Shown here: one piece after another, positions 49,461 to 60,151 of the stretch | How the letters are laid out: each line of letters starts with the position of its first letter | Numbering within the stretch: the stretch's first letter is position 1 | Assembly: GCA_036012905.1 (NCBI GenBank) | Contig: DASCQF010000041.1 | Span: 16,650-80,649, forward strand | Direction of reading: 5' to 3' | Source: NP936 sp002726085 | GTDB lineage: Bacteria > Acidobacteriota > Vicinamibacteria > Vicinamibacterales > UBA8438 | Length of the DNA: 64,000 nt | The notes under the pieces: model-generated | Told to the model about the DNA's origin: nothing | Databases searched by the model: none | The model's input: only the letters and a program-made list of their open reading frames with translations | Program-made: the position numbers and the translations under genes

Positions 49461-51764
49461 ATGAATCGCCTGATCCTGACCGGGTTCCTCGTCATCGCCG
49501 TGACGGTGAACGCGGCGCACGCCCAGAACCTGCCCGACAATATCGATACGCGGCAATTCAACCTCGAGATCATTCCTCCCAACCAACTGCGGCTGACCGG
49601 CTCGGTGCAACTAACCAGCACGGACGGGGCGTGGGAATTCCACGCCGACCAGGTGGATTTCTTCAGTGACGAGTCCCGGCTGGTCGCGACCGGCAGCGTC
49701 GTGTTCACCGCCGAAGGCAGCCGAGTGGCGGCCGACCGTGCCGAGTTCGACATCGACGGGTTGACCGGCGTGTTCTTCAACGCGTTCGGTTCGACCGAGC
49801 TGACCGAAGACGTCGAGCGCAGCATGTTCGGCACCCAGGAGCCGGCGATGGAGTTCTGGGGCGAGCAGATCGAGAAGCTCGGCCCGCGCACCTATCGACT
49901 GACCAACGGCGCGTTCACGTCGTGTGTCCAGCCGACGCCCCGCTGGGAAGTCAAAGTCAGCTCGGCGACCATCAACCTCGACGAATACGCGCTGCTGCGC
50001 AACGCGGTGCTCACGGTCAAGGGTGTCCCGTTGTTCTATCTGCCAGGAATGTATTTCCCGATCCAGGGGGATGGTCGGGCCACGGGGATCCTCATGCCGA
50101 CCTACGGCGCCTCGACCATCCGCGGGCAGTCGATCAGCAACGCCTTCTTCTGGGCGCTCAACCGCAGCCATGACGCGACGTTCTTTCACGATTGGTTTTC
50201 ATCGACCGGTCAGGGGCTCGGCTCCGAGTATCGCTACGTAGCTGGCCCGGGGTCGCAGGGCAGCGCGCGAACCTATTTCCTCAACGAGCGCGAAACGACG
50301 TTGGTTGACGGTTTTGGCGCTGGCACCGAGACGACGATACCGGGGCGACGCAGCTTCGACCTCCGCGGCAACGCGCGACACCGTATCTCGGACGCGCTGA
50401 CGGCCCGTGGGCGGGTCGACTACTTCTCGGACGTGACGGTCCAACAGACCTTTCAGACCAACGTCTTCGATGCGTCCAACTCGTCCAGGACGCTGGGTGG
50501 CAACGTGACCGGCTCCTGGGGCGCCTACACGCTCAACGGCACCGGCGACTTCAGCGAGACCTTCTTCGGGGGCACGGAGTCGACCGTGTACGGGGCCGGG
50601 CCCCGGGTGTCGTTTGACCAGGCTGAGCGGGCGATCTTCGGCTCGCCGATCTACCTCGGCTTCACGAGCGAATACGCGAACCTGCTGCGCAGCACCCGGT
50701 TCGTCGACCAGGAGATCGAGTCGGGTCTCGGACGGTTCGACCTGAACCCGATGATCCGTGTGCCCTTCACGCGGTGGCCGTTTCTCACCCTGAACACGTC
50801 GGTCGGCTGGCGTCAGACCTACTGGACCGAGAGCATCGACGCGATCGCGGGCCAGGTGGACAACGGCATCTCCCGGTCGTTCGTGGACCTGCAGAGCCAG
50901 ATCACCGGCCCGGTGTTCATCAAAGTCTGGGACACACCCGACAGCAGCTACTCGGAGCGGATGAAGCACGTGATCGAGCCGTGGGTCAACCTGCGGCGGG
51001 TCACGGCGATCGACAACTTCGACCAGATCGTGCAGCTCGAGGGCACCGACTCGATCGTCGGCAACGTCACGCAGTTCAGCTACGGGCTGAACAACCGCCT
51101 CTACGCGCGCCGCGCCACGGGAGAGGGGCCCTCGGTGGCGCAGGAGATCCTCACGGTCTCGCTCGAGCAGAGCTACTACACCGATGAAAACGCCGCCCAA
51201 TTCGACCGGCAGTTCCAGACCAGCTTTCAGGGCGGCAGCAACCGGACGAACTTCTCGCCGATGTCGATAATCGCGCGGGCGAATCTCACCAGCGACCTGT
51301 CCGGCACGCTCCGCGCGGAGTACGACACGCAGTTCTGGGCGCTGCGCACCATGAGCGCGGACGCCAGAATTCAGGTCGGAGGCTGGTTGGACCAGACCAC
51401 CGGCTGGAGCCAGCGGTTCTTCATCGACGGACTCTCCGGCTTCGACGACCCGGACTTCCTCGACCACTACCTGAACTCGTTCACGAATCTGCGCACACGG
51501 GACAACCGCATGGGCGGGGTCTTCCAGTTCAACTTCGACATCCAGCGCGGCCGATTCCTGCAGCAGCGGCTACTCGCCTACTACAATGCACAGTGCTGCG
51601 GCATCAGCCTCGAGTATCAGTCGTTCAACCTCGAGGGTCTCGGCTCCCGGGCGCGCGTCGACCAGGATCGGCGCTTCAATCTCTCCTTCACGCTGGCCGG
51701 TCTCGGCACCTTCTCCAATATGCTGGGCGCGTTCGGCGTGGGAACAGGAGCCGGTGAGTTCTAG
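49461..51764 (+). CDS. lptD: LPS-assembly outer-membrane protein LptD
   Basis: A 767-residue protein: Sec signal (residues 1-22, ...AAHAQ), an OstA/LptA-like beta-jellyroll domain (about 30-190) with repeated TGSVxx strands and TNGAFTSCVQPTPRWEV, then a large beta-barrel domain. It has Cys155 in the first linker and an adjacent pair Cys712-Cys713 in AQCCGISLEYQ. E. coli LptD has a fourth, N-terminal Cys; here the mature N-terminus (QNLPDNIDTRQFN) has none. LptD with LptE inserts LPS into the outer leaflet. The start at 49461 is chosen for its signal peptide; an upstream in-frame GTG overlaps folC. Confidence 0.92.
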   Translation: MNRLILTGFLVIAVTVNAAHAQNLPDNIDTRQFNLEIIPPNQLRLTGSVQLTSTDGAWEFHADQVDFFSDESRLVATGSVVFTAEGSRVAADRAEFDIDGLTGVFFNAFGSTELTEDVERSMFGTQEPAMEFWGEQIEKLGPRTYRLTNGAFTSCVQPTPRWEVKVSSATINLDEYALLRNAVLTVKGVPLFYLPGMYFPIQGDGRATGILMPTYGASTIRGQSISNAFFWALNRSHDATFFHDWFSSTGQGLGSEYRYVAGPGSQGSARTYFLNERETTLVDGFGAGTETTIPGRRSFDLRGNARHRISDALTARGRVDYFSDVTVQQTFQTNVFDASNSSRTLGGNVTGSWGAYTLNGTGDFSETFFGGTESTVYGAGPRVSFDQAERAIFGSPIYLGFTSEYANLLRSTRFVDQEIESGLGRFDLNPMIRVPFTRWPFLTLNTSVGWRQTYWTESIDAIAGQVDNGISRSFVDLQSQITGPVFIKVWDTPDSSYSERMKHVIEPWVNLRRVTAIDNFDQIVQLEGTDSIVGNVTQFSYGLNNRLYARRATGEGPSVAQEILTVSLEQSYYTDENAAQFDRQFQTSFQGGSNRTNFSPMSIIARANLTSDLSGTLRAEYDTQFWALRTMSADARIQVGGWLDQTTGWSQRFFIDGLSGFDDPDFLDHYLNSFTNLRTRDNRMGGVFQFNFDIQRGRFLQQRLLAYYNAQCCGISLEYQSFNLEGLGSRARVDQDRRFNLSFTLAGLGTFSNMLGAFGVGTGAGEF

Positions 51765-51768
51765 CGAG

Positions 51769-51866
51769 GCTCCGCCTCAGACCACCCAGATGCGGTCGGC
51801 TCCCGCCTCGCTAGGCTACTATTCTTCAATGGCCCCGCTACGCGGGGGGCTAGACTCCCTGAGCGG
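51769..51866. repeat. Dispersed hairpin element between lptD and the RmlA-type gene (copy 2)
   Basis: Blocks in order: GCTCCGCCTCAGACC (51769-51783), AGGCTA, GCCCCGCTACGCGGGG then GGCTAG (51832-51853), and CCCTG. The same order occurs upstream of lon (23416-23500). It begins 5 nt after the lptD stop, so it could also act as a transcript-end structure. Confidence 0.55.
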
Positions 51867-51934
51867 CACGAGCAAAGGAAACGCGACCACAAGTTGACTC
51901 TTCAGTCCCGATTCGCACCACTCAAGGAGTCTAG

Positions 51935-53002
51935 ATGAAGGGCCTCGTCCTCAGCGGCGGCAAAGGCAGTCGGTTGCGGCCGCTGACCTATACGCGAGCA
52001 AAGCAGCTCGTGCCGGTCGCCAACAAGCCGGTATTGTTCTACGGCATCGAGGCGCTGGCGGCAGCAGGAGTCCGGGACATCGGCATCGTCGTCGGCGACA
52101 CTCGCAACGAGATCCGCGCCGCCGTCGGCGACGGATCACAGTGGGACGTCACGGTCACCTACATCGAGCAGGACGCCCCGAGCGGGCTCGCCCACGCCGT
52201 GCTGATCAGCGAGCCGTTTCTGGGCGACGAGCCGTTCGTCATGTATCTGGGCGACAACCTGCTGAAGAAGGGCATCACCCCGTTCGTCGAGGAGTTCAAG
52301 CGCGCCAAGCCGGCGGCGCAAATCCTCCTGACGCGGGTGCCGGACCCCCAGATGTTCGGCGTCGCTGAGCTCGCCGACGGCAAGGTCCTGCGGCTGGTCG
52401 AGAAGCCAAAGGAGCCAAAGAGCGATCTGGCCCTGGTCGGCGTGTATATGTTCGGACCAGAGATTTTCGAGTCGGTCAAACAGATCACCCCCAGCGCCCG
52501 GAACGAGCTGGAGATTACCGAGGCCATCCAGCATCTGATCGACCGCGGCTGTGTCGTGCGCCCGCATCTCGTGGACGGCTGGTGGAAGGACACGGGCAAA
52601 CTGGATGACATGCTCGAGGCGAACCGGTTGATCCTGGAGACGTTCGACCGACGAGTCGACGGAACCGTGGACGCCGAGTCCAGGGTGGAAGGCAAGGTCG
52701 TCGTGGAACCCGGCGCGCAGATCGTCGGTTCGGTAGTACGGGGACCTGTCATCATCGGAGCCAACGCCAGGGTCGAGCAGGCCTACGTCGGTCCGTTCAC
52801 CTCGATCATGAACGATGTAGAGATCCGAGGCTCGGAGATCGAGCACAGCATCGTGCTCGAGGGCAGCGTGCTCAGCGAGCTCTCCAACCGTGTCATCGAC
52901 AGCTTGATCGGACGCAACGTGCGCATCTATCGACAGCCGGACAAGCCGTCGGCCTACCGTTTCATGCTCGGAGACAACTCCGAGGTCGGGATTCGATGGT
53001 AA
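51935..53002 (+). CDS. rmlA: Glucose-1-phosphate thymidylyltransferase, long RmlA type
   Basis: A 355-residue nucleotidyltransferase. The N-terminal domain has MKGLVLSGGKGSRLRPLTYT, KQLVPVANKPVLFYGI and VMYLGDNLL; the active-site region includes LVEKPKEPKSDLALVGVYMF and HLVDGWWKDTGKLDDMLEAN. The C-terminal left-handed beta-helix (about 240-350, VVVEPGAQIVGSVVRGPVII) identifies the long form, which is often found in antibiotic-sugar and cell-surface clusters. It makes dTDP-glucose. AAGGAG precedes the ATG. Its 3' end overlaps rmlB by 7 nt. Confidence 0.92.
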   Translation: MKGLVLSGGKGSRLRPLTYTRAKQLVPVANKPVLFYGIEALAAAGVRDIGIVVGDTRNEIRAAVGDGSQWDVTVTYIEQDAPSGLAHAVLISEPFLGDEPFVMYLGDNLLKKGITPFVEEFKRAKPAAQILLTRVPDPQMFGVAELADGKVLRLVEKPKEPKSDLALVGVYMFGPEIFESVKQITPSARNELEITEAIQHLIDRGCVVRPHLVDGWWKDTGKLDDMLEANRLILETFDRRVDGTVDAESRVEGKVVVEPGAQIVGSVVRGPVIIGANARVEQAYVGPFTSIMNDVEIRGSEIEHSIVLEGSVLSELSNRVIDSLIGRNVRIYRQPDKPSAYRFMLGDNSEVGIRW

Positions 53003-54078
53003 AAGGCGACCCGACGGTGGAGGTATTGGTCACGGGCGGCGCCGGCTTCATCGGCAGCAACTTCGTGCTGCACGCACTTGCCACTCACCCCGACTGGCGC
53101 GTCACGACGCTCGACAAGCTGACCTATGCCGGACGCACGGAGAACCTACGCGATGTGATGGACGACCCGCGTCACCGGTTCATCCAAGGTGACGTGGCCG
53201 ATGCCGCGGTCGCCGGACCCCTGGTGCGCGACGCAGACATCGTTGTCCACTTCGCCGCCGAGACACATGTGGACCGCTCACTGCACGAGGCTGGCGCCTT
53301 CATTACCACCGACGTCTACGGGTCCTTCGTGCTGCTCGACGCCGCGCGGCACGCGCAGAGGCTACGCCGGTTTGTGCAGATCTCCACCGACGAGGTCTAT
53401 GGTAGCGTCGAGACCGGGTCCAGCACCGAGCACGACGAGGTGAAGCCGCGCAACCCATACGCGGCGAGCAAGGCGGGGGCCGACCGGCTGGCATACAGCT
53501 ATTGGGCGACCCACGGCGTTCCGGTCATCATCACCAGAGCCTCGAACAACTACGGGCCCCGTCAGTTTCCCGAGAAGATCATCCCGCTGTTCGTCACCAA
53601 CGCGATCGACCACCTACCAGTACCGCTCTACGGCGACGGACGGCACATCAGGGACTGGTTGCACGTCGAGGACCACTGCCGGGCGCTCGATCTCTTGATC
53701 GAACGGGGTGAGTGCGGCGAGGTGTACAACATCGGGGGCGGCAACGAGGTACCGAACATCGATCTGACCCATCGCATCCTGGAGCTGCTCAACCGACCAC
53801 GCTCGCTCATCGAGCCGGTCCAAGACCGGCAGGGTCACGACCGGCGCTACTCGGTCGACACCACGAAGCTGCGAGCGCTTGGCTGGACGCCGCGGCACCC
53901 CTTCGCCGATGGGTTGCGCGCTACGGTCGACTGGTATCGGGACAACGAATGGTGGTGGCGACCGATCAAGGAGACCGACACCGCCTATCGCGATTACTAC
54001 GAGGCGCAATACGGAAACGAAGGCCCACACAAGTCAGACCTGTCCGCCGAAGCCTCGGCGAAAGCGGAAGAGTTGTGA
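52996..54078 (+). CDS. rfbB: dTDP-glucose 4,6-dehydratase
   Basis: A 360-residue short-chain dehydrogenase-fold enzyme. NAD motif GGAGFIGSN (14-22), catalytic block QISTDEVYGS, YAASKAGADRLAYSY (Tyr155, Lys159), NNYGPRQFPEKIIP, and the C-terminal DRRYSVDTTKLRALGWTP. It converts dTDP-glucose to the 4-keto-6-deoxy sugar, the product step after RmlA. It overlaps rmlA by 7 nt. The last 15 residues (KSDLSAEASAKAEEL) are not family sequence: they are encoded by a 22-nt dispersed repeat also found intergenically at 37150-37171, so a repeat has replaced or extended the C-terminus. Confidence 0.93.
   Translation: MVKGDPTVEVLVTGGAGFIGSNFVLHALATHPDWRVTTLDKLTYAGRTENLRDVMDDPRHRFIQGDVADAAVAGPLVRDADIVVHFAAETHVDRSLHEAGAFITTDVYGSFVLLDAARHAQRLRRFVQISTDEVYGSVETGSSTEHDEVKPRNPYAASKAGADRLAYSYWATHGVPVIITRASNNYGPRQFPEKIIPLFVTNAIDHLPVPLYGDGRHIRDWLHVEDHCRALDLLIERGECGEVYNIGGGNEVPNIDLTHRILELLNRPRSLIEPVQDRQGHDRRYSVDTTKLRALGWTPRHPFADGLRATVDWYRDNEWWWRPIKETDTAYRDYYEAQYGNEGPHKSDLSAEASAKAEEL
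54041..54062 (+). repeat. 22-nt dispersed repeat inside the 3' end of rfbB
   Basis: TGTCCGCCGAAGCCTCGGCG plus AA, identical to the reverse complement of 37150-37171. It is read in frame and encodes part of the tail residues SAEASA; in another frame it would give CPPKPRR. Confidence 0.75.
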
Positions 54079-54111
54079 GCGCTACACCCCAGGTTCAACA
54101 GACCTAGCAGC

Positions 54112-55095
54112 GTGTCCGACACGATCCTCGTAACCGGGGCGGCCGGCTTCGTCGGTAGCCATCTGCTCGTCCGGCTGGCTCGAACAGCCCCGCCAGGCGC
54201 TACGCTCGTGGCCTGGCGCCGACCCGTTGCGTCGCCGGAACAGTCGACACCGTCGAGGCCGCGCGTCCCCCCGACCGACGACGGTGTCACCTGGCGGGAG
54301 GTCGACATGCTCGACCCGGCAGGCGTGGCGCGCGCGATCGCCGAAATCCGGCCGACCGAGGTCTACCACTGTGCCGGAGTCGCAAACGTGGGTGGATCCT
54401 GGTCAAACAACCACACGACGCTACGCACCAACGTCCTGGGCACAGAACACCTCCTCACCGCTGTTCGGGACCACGGCGCTCCGGCCCGTGTCCTCATCCC
54501 CGGTTCGGCCCTGGTCTACCGGCCGTCAAACTCGGCGATCGACGAAACGGCGCCACTGGGTCCGGTCAGCCCATATGGTCTGAGCAAACTCGCCCAGGAG
54601 ATGCTCGCACTCGCCGCAGCCAGGCAGGACGGCATGGCGGTGCTCGTCACCCGCTCGTTTACACACGTTGGTCCCGGTCAGGCGCTCTCTTACGCTGCCT
54701 CGAGCTTCGCGGAGCAGATCGCGCGGATCGAAGCGGGTCAGACCGAACCGGTGTTGTCGGTCGGCAACCTCGAGGCACGCCGGGACCTGACGGACGTACG
54801 TGACACGGTGCGCGCCTACCAGCTCCTCATGACCGGTGGTCTACGGGCCACCCCCTACAACGTGTGCTCCGGCAGGGCGTTCCAGATCAGCGAGGTTCTC
54901 GACGGACTGCTGTCCAACGCGTCGGTCGAGGTGTCGGTCCGGCAAGATCCCAGTCGCACGCGGCCGAATGACAATCCGCTGCTGCTGGGAGACCGGTCCC
55001 GGATCACGCGGGACCTGGGGTGGTCGCCGGAGATCCCCATCTCCGAAACGCTCTCGGACCTGCTGGACTATTGGCGCGCCAGAATCGCCCGCTGA
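54112..55095 (+). CDS. NAD(P)-dependent sugar epimerase/reductase (GDP-6-deoxy-mannose reductase-like)
   Basis: A 327-residue extended short-chain dehydrogenase. Nucleotide motif TGAAGFVGS (8-16), AEIRPTEVYHCAGVANVGGS, NVLGTEHLL, and catalytic SPYGLSKLAQE (Tyr155, Lys159). RSFTHVGPGQ and LEARRDLTDVRDTVRAYQLL follow, giving it the look of GDP-4-keto-6-deoxymannose reductase (RMD) or GDP-mannose dehydratase relatives. Because it follows rmlA and rfbB by 33 nt, it might instead reduce or epimerise the dTDP-4-keto-6-deoxy sugar. The start is GTG with no clear Shine-Dalgarno. The exact product cannot be fixed by sequence. Confidence 0.82.
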   Translation: MSDTILVTGAAGFVGSHLLVRLARTAPPGATLVAWRRPVASPEQSTPSRPRVPPTDDGVTWREVDMLDPAGVARAIAEIRPTEVYHCAGVANVGGSWSNNHTTLRTNVLGTEHLLTAVRDHGAPARVLIPGSALVYRPSNSAIDETAPLGPVSPYGLSKLAQEMLALAAARQDGMAVLVTRSFTHVGPGQALSYAASSFAEQIARIEAGQTEPVLSVGNLEARRDLTDVRDTVRAYQLLMTGGLRATPYNVCSGRAFQISEVLDGLLSNASVEVSVRQDPSRTRPNDNPLLLGDRSRITRDLGWSPEIPISETLSDLLDYWRARIAR

Positions 55096-55120
55096 GAGCG
55101 ACTCTCGAGGCACAGCTCCG

Positions 55121-56296
55121 CTAACAGTCCGCCATTGTCTCCGCGATGAGCTCGGCCAGAAGCGCGGCTCGCCAGGGCAACGCGTCCAACTCGATGTGTT
55201 CGTGTAGCGCATGCGGCCCGGCGCCCACAGCGCCCAGACCGTCGAGGGTCGGCACACCGAGCGCCGCGGTGAAATTGCCGTCGGAACCGCCACCCGTGCC
55301 GCCCTCCTGCAGGTCGTGCCCCAGCTTTGCGGCAATGGCGCGCGCGCGCTCATACAGTCGCGCGACCGCAGCCGTGCGTTCCAGTGGCGGCCGATCAAAC
55401 CCTCCGGTCACCTCGATGTGTGTACCTGGGATAGTGGGAACCCGCTGCCGCACCGTCGCCGCCACGCGTCTTGCCTCTTCCGCCGTCGTCACGCGGATGT
55501 CGATGATGGCCTGTGCCTCCTCCGCCACCACGTTGGGACGGGTGCCACCGCTGAACATGCCGACGTTGAGCGAGACGCCCGGGGCCATGTCGCGCACCCG
55601 TTGTAAATCGACAATCTGGGCCGCAAGCTCGTGGACCGCGCTGGCCCCCTTGTCAGGATCCACGCCGGCGTGCGCCGCGATACCCCGCACCGTCACGTGG
55701 AACTCGCCGCACCCCTTGCGCGTGGTCTTGACACCGCCCCCCACCAGGGCCGGCTCGAGCACGAACACGGCGCGGCTCCGCCGCGCTTCCTCTTCGATCA
55801 CCGAGCGCGAGGTGGGGCTGCCTCGCTCCTCGTCTGTCGTCCAAAGCATCACGACTCGGTCGACAGGCGGCGCCACCGCTGTCAGGGCGCGCGCCGCCAG
55901 GAGCCCAAGCGCGATGCCGCCTTTCATGTCGAGCACCCCTGGCCCGAAGAGACAGCCATCCCGAACCTCGAGTGGCATCCGGCCGATCTGCCCAATCGGC
56001 CAGACGGTATCGAAGTGCCCGACAAGTAATACCTGGCTCGCGCCCGAGCCAAACTCGGCCCGAAGGTGGTCACCCACCTCCGGCTGCCTCAGACGCGTCA
56101 CAACGCCGCCGATCGCCGTCATTCGGTGCGTCAGTTCCTCACCGCATCGGTCCACGGCCGCCTTGTCGGTCGTTGGAGTTTCGAGTCGGGCCAGCGCCAT
56201 GGCGGTCTCCAGCACCCACTCGCGCTCCGCCTCGCAGTACCTGAGCAGATCACGCGCGGTTGTCGACGCGATGCAGTCATGAGTCACTGTGTTCAT
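55121..56296 (-). CDS. M20 family metallopeptidase (glutamate carboxypeptidase-like)
   Basis: A 391-residue cytoplasmic-type M20A peptidase with no signal. Metal-site residues: VGHFDTVWP (His94, Asp96), GPGVLDMKGG (Asp123), and DEERGSPTS (Glu156-Glu157); GGGSDGNFTA near the end is also typical. The dimerisation domain lies between about 190 and 305 (GIAAHAGVDPDKGASAVHEL). The closest pattern is carboxypeptidase G2/glutamate carboxypeptidase, which cleaves C-terminal Glu from folates or peptides. ATG 56296 is preferred over an upstream ATG at 56371, whose extra residues are Arg-rich. It is divergent from the secreted unknown at 56381. Confidence 0.88.
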   Translation of the reverse strand: MNTVTHDCIASTTARDLLRYCEAEREWVLETAMALARLETPTTDKAAVDRCGEELTHRMTAIGGVVTRLRQPEVGDHLRAEFGSGASQVLLVGHFDTVWPIGQIGRMPLEVRDGCLFGPGVLDMKGGIALGLLAARALTAVAPPVDRVVMLWTTDEERGSPTSRSVIEEEARRSRAVFVLEPALVGGGVKTTRKGCGEFHVTVRGIAAHAGVDPDKGASAVHELAAQIVDLQRVRDMAPGVSLNVGMFSGGTRPNVVAEEAQAIIDIRVTTAEEARRVAATVRQRVPTIPGTHIEVTGGFDRPPLERTAAVARLYERARAIAAKLGHDLQEGGTGGGSDGNFTAALGVPTLDGLGAVGAGPHALHEHIELDALPWRAALLAELIAETMADC

Positions 56297-56368
56297 TCTA
56301 GTACAGGTGCTGACGCGTGATGCACGGCGCCGGTCACCCTCCGGCTTGCGCAGGGCAGGCAGGGCCCG

Positions 56369-56374
56369 CATAAT
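56369..56374 (+). promoter_or_regulatory. -10 box CATAAT of the secreted 194-residue protein gene
   Basis: CATAAT is followed by 6 nt (GACGGC) and the ATG at 56381. No Shine-Dalgarno is present, so the mRNA is probably leaderless. Confidence 0.5.
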
Positions 56375-56380
56375 GACGGC

Positions 56381-56965
56381 ATGGATGTTCGTCGCCTGGT
56401 GACCGTGTGCCTGCTCGCCGTGTTGGCGACGCCGGCTGCAACATCAGCGGTTAGTACCTCGGCGGCCGCCGAGCCGCAGCGGCGGCAGCCGGTCCCGCGT
56501 CCATTTCCCCGGCCTGGGGACCCCTCTCAAGACGCGGTCGAGGCACGCGACGAGCGTCCGACGAGGCCGGCGCCGATTTCGACCGCCGCGACGCAGGAGG
56601 TTCCTACCGAGGCGACACTCGGGCTGCCGATCTACCCGAACGCCAGATTCATCACCTCGTATGACGCCGGCCGCGGCCAACGATATTATCTCTTCGGAAC
56701 CAACTCCAGCTTCCAGGAGATGGTGGCCTACTACTCCGTGGTCCTCGATGAACGCGGCGACCGCGTCTTCGATGTCCCCGCCACCCACATCTTCGAGGTC
56801 GGACGCTTCCGCGAGGAGGAGATGGCCTTCCCGCCAAGCGTCACGATCAAGGACTACACATGGAACGGGTCTGATGGCTATCTGAACCCCTCGGGCGGCG
56901 AGCCCGACCGGTTCAAAACGGTCATTCAGGTGGTGCCCCAGCTGCCCGGTCAGCCACAGCGATAG
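56381..56965 (+). CDS. Secreted protein of unknown function
   Basis: A 194-residue protein with a Sec signal (about 1-29, LLAVLATPAATSAVS), a Pro/Arg-rich disordered linker (about 30-75) and a compact C-terminal domain (about 78-190). That domain starts LGLPIYPNARFITSYDAGRG and holds FGTNSSFQEMVAYYSVVLDE, which resembles small alpha/beta domains in which a short helix follows a strand. I do not recognise the family. It ends 31 nt before the convergent thiC stop. It has a leaderless-type promoter. Confidence 0.7.
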   Translation: MDVRRLVTVCLLAVLATPAATSAVSTSAAAEPQRRQPVPRPFPRPGDPSQDAVEARDERPTRPAPISTAATQEVPTEATLGLPIYPNARFITSYDAGRGQRYYLFGTNSSFQEMVAYYSVVLDERGDRVFDVPATHIFEVGRFREEEMAFPPSVTIKDYTWNGSDGYLNPSGGEPDRFKTVIQVVPQLPGQPQR

Positions 56966-56996
56966 CGTCGTCGGGAAACGACACGCTCCTCAGTCG

Positions 56997-58730
<1,734 letters not shown>

Positions 58731-58737
58731 GCTCCGC

Positions 58738-58743
58738 ACTATA
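58738..58743 (-). promoter_or_regulatory. -10 box TATAGT of thiC
   Basis: On the minus strand TGCTATAGT is an extended -10, followed by 7 nt (GCGGAGC) and the thiC ATG at 58730. GGAG lies only 1 nt before the ATG, too close to act as a ribosome-binding site. Confidence 0.55.
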
Positions 58744-58867
58744 GCACGCAGGGCTGGTGGGAATATCGCCAGAATCCTGGGGCGCGCCTATAGTAGAATT
58801 CTGTGCAGTCGGACCTCCGCATGGCGCCAGTTCGAACCCCATCCACAGCCGCGCTCGAAAGGATTTC

Positions 58868-60151
58868 ATGGCCCCAATCACCGACAGCCTGGTGAATAGC
58901 CATCTCACCTCACTGGCCGACCTCGACCCGACGATCGCCCGGGTAGTGCAGGACGAAACGACGCGCCAGAACTCCGGTTTGGAGTTGATCGCGTCGGAGA
59001 ACTTCGTCAGCGTCGCCGTGCTCGAGGCGGCCGGTTCGGTGCTGACGAACAAGTATGCCGAGGGCTACCCTGGACGCCGCTACTACGGTGGCTGCGAATT
59101 CGTTGACGTCGCCGAATCGCTGGCGATCGAACGAGCCATAACGCTCTTTGGCGCCGACCATGCCAACGTGCAGCCCCACTCGGGCGCGCAGGCGAACATG
59201 GCCGCCTACTTCGCGCTGATTGCCCCAGGCGACACCGTGCTCGGAATGAACCTCGCCCACGGAGGACACCTGACGCACGGGCACCCCCTGAACTTCTCCG
59301 GACAGCTCTACACGATCGTCCCCTACGGCGTGCGCCAGGACGATGAGCGGATCGACTACGACGAGCTGGAACGGCTGGCGCGGGAGCACACCCCGAAGTT
59401 GATCATGGTTGGGGCAAGCGCCTATCCCCGAGTGATCGACTTCGCCCGCATCCGGGGGGTCGCCGACGAGGTAGGCGCATTCATGGTGACCGATATGGCG
59501 CACATCGCGGGCCTGGTCGCTACCGGGGTCCACCCGAGCCCGATTCCTCACTCCGACATCGTGACGACCACGACTCACAAGACACTGCGCGGCCCCCGGG
59601 GCGGCATGGTGCTCTGCCAAGAAGCGCACGCCAAGGCGGTAAACAAGGCGCTGTTCCCCGGCGTGCAGGGCGGCCCACTGATGCACGTGATTGCGGCCAA
59701 AGCGGTCTGCTTCAAGGAGGCGGCAGCACCGGCGTTCGCCGAATATCAGCGGCAGACGGTATCCAATGCGGCGCGACTCGGCGCCGCGCTTGCCGACGCC
59801 GGATTCCGTCTTGTCAGCGGCGGCACCGACAATCACATGGTGCTTGTCGACGTGTTTTCGAAAGGGATCAGCGGCAAGGTAGCCGAGACGGCGCTGGGCA
59901 AGGCCGGCATCACGGTGAACAAGAACGCGATTCCGTTCGACGAGAACCCACCGATGGTGGCCAGCGGTATCCGGATCGGCACCCCTGCGATTACGACCCG
60001 CGGAATGACGGAGCCGGAGATGGAGTTGATCGCCGACTTCATCGCCCGTGTGCTGAAGACGCCGGAGGACGACGGCGTGGCCGCGACGGTGCGCACCGAG
60101 GTCCAGACGCTGTGCGAGAAGTTCCCGCTGTATCCGGAACCGACGAGCTAG
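58868..60151 (+). CDS. glyA: Serine hydroxymethyltransferase
   Basis: A 427-residue PLP enzyme converting serine and tetrahydrofolate to glycine and methylene-THF. Blocks: NSGLELIASENFVS, NKYAEGYPGRRYYGGCEFVD, QPHSGAQANMAAYFAL, MTDMAHIAGLVA-type motif VTDMAHIAGLV, and the PLP-Lys site TTTHKTLRGPRGG (Lys238). AAAGGAT lies 5 nt before the ATG. Length is normal. It is divergent from thiC and overlapped at its 3' end by the helicase frame. Confidence 0.97.
   Translation: MAPITDSLVNSHLTSLADLDPTIARVVQDETTRQNSGLELIASENFVSVAVLEAAGSVLTNKYAEGYPGRRYYGGCEFVDVAESLAIERAITLFGADHANVQPHSGAQANMAAYFALIAPGDTVLGMNLAHGGHLTHGHPLNFSGQLYTIVPYGVRQDDERIDYDELERLAREHTPKLIMVGASAYPRVIDFARIRGVADEVGAFMVTDMAHIAGLVATGVHPSPIPHSDIVTTTTHKTLRGPRGGMVLCQEAHAKAVNKALFPGVQGGPLMHVIAAKAVCFKEAAAPAFAEYQRQTVSNAARLGAALADAGFRLVSGGTDNHMVLVDVFSKGISGKVAETALGKAGITVNKNAIPFDENPPMVASGIRIGTPAITTRGMTEPEMELIADFIARVLKTPEDDGVAATVRTEVQTLCEKFPLYPEPTS

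Noticed and set aside
58740..58867. Possible TPP riboswitch upstream of thiC
   Set aside because: No THI-box consensus was found and the promoter leaves no leader for one.
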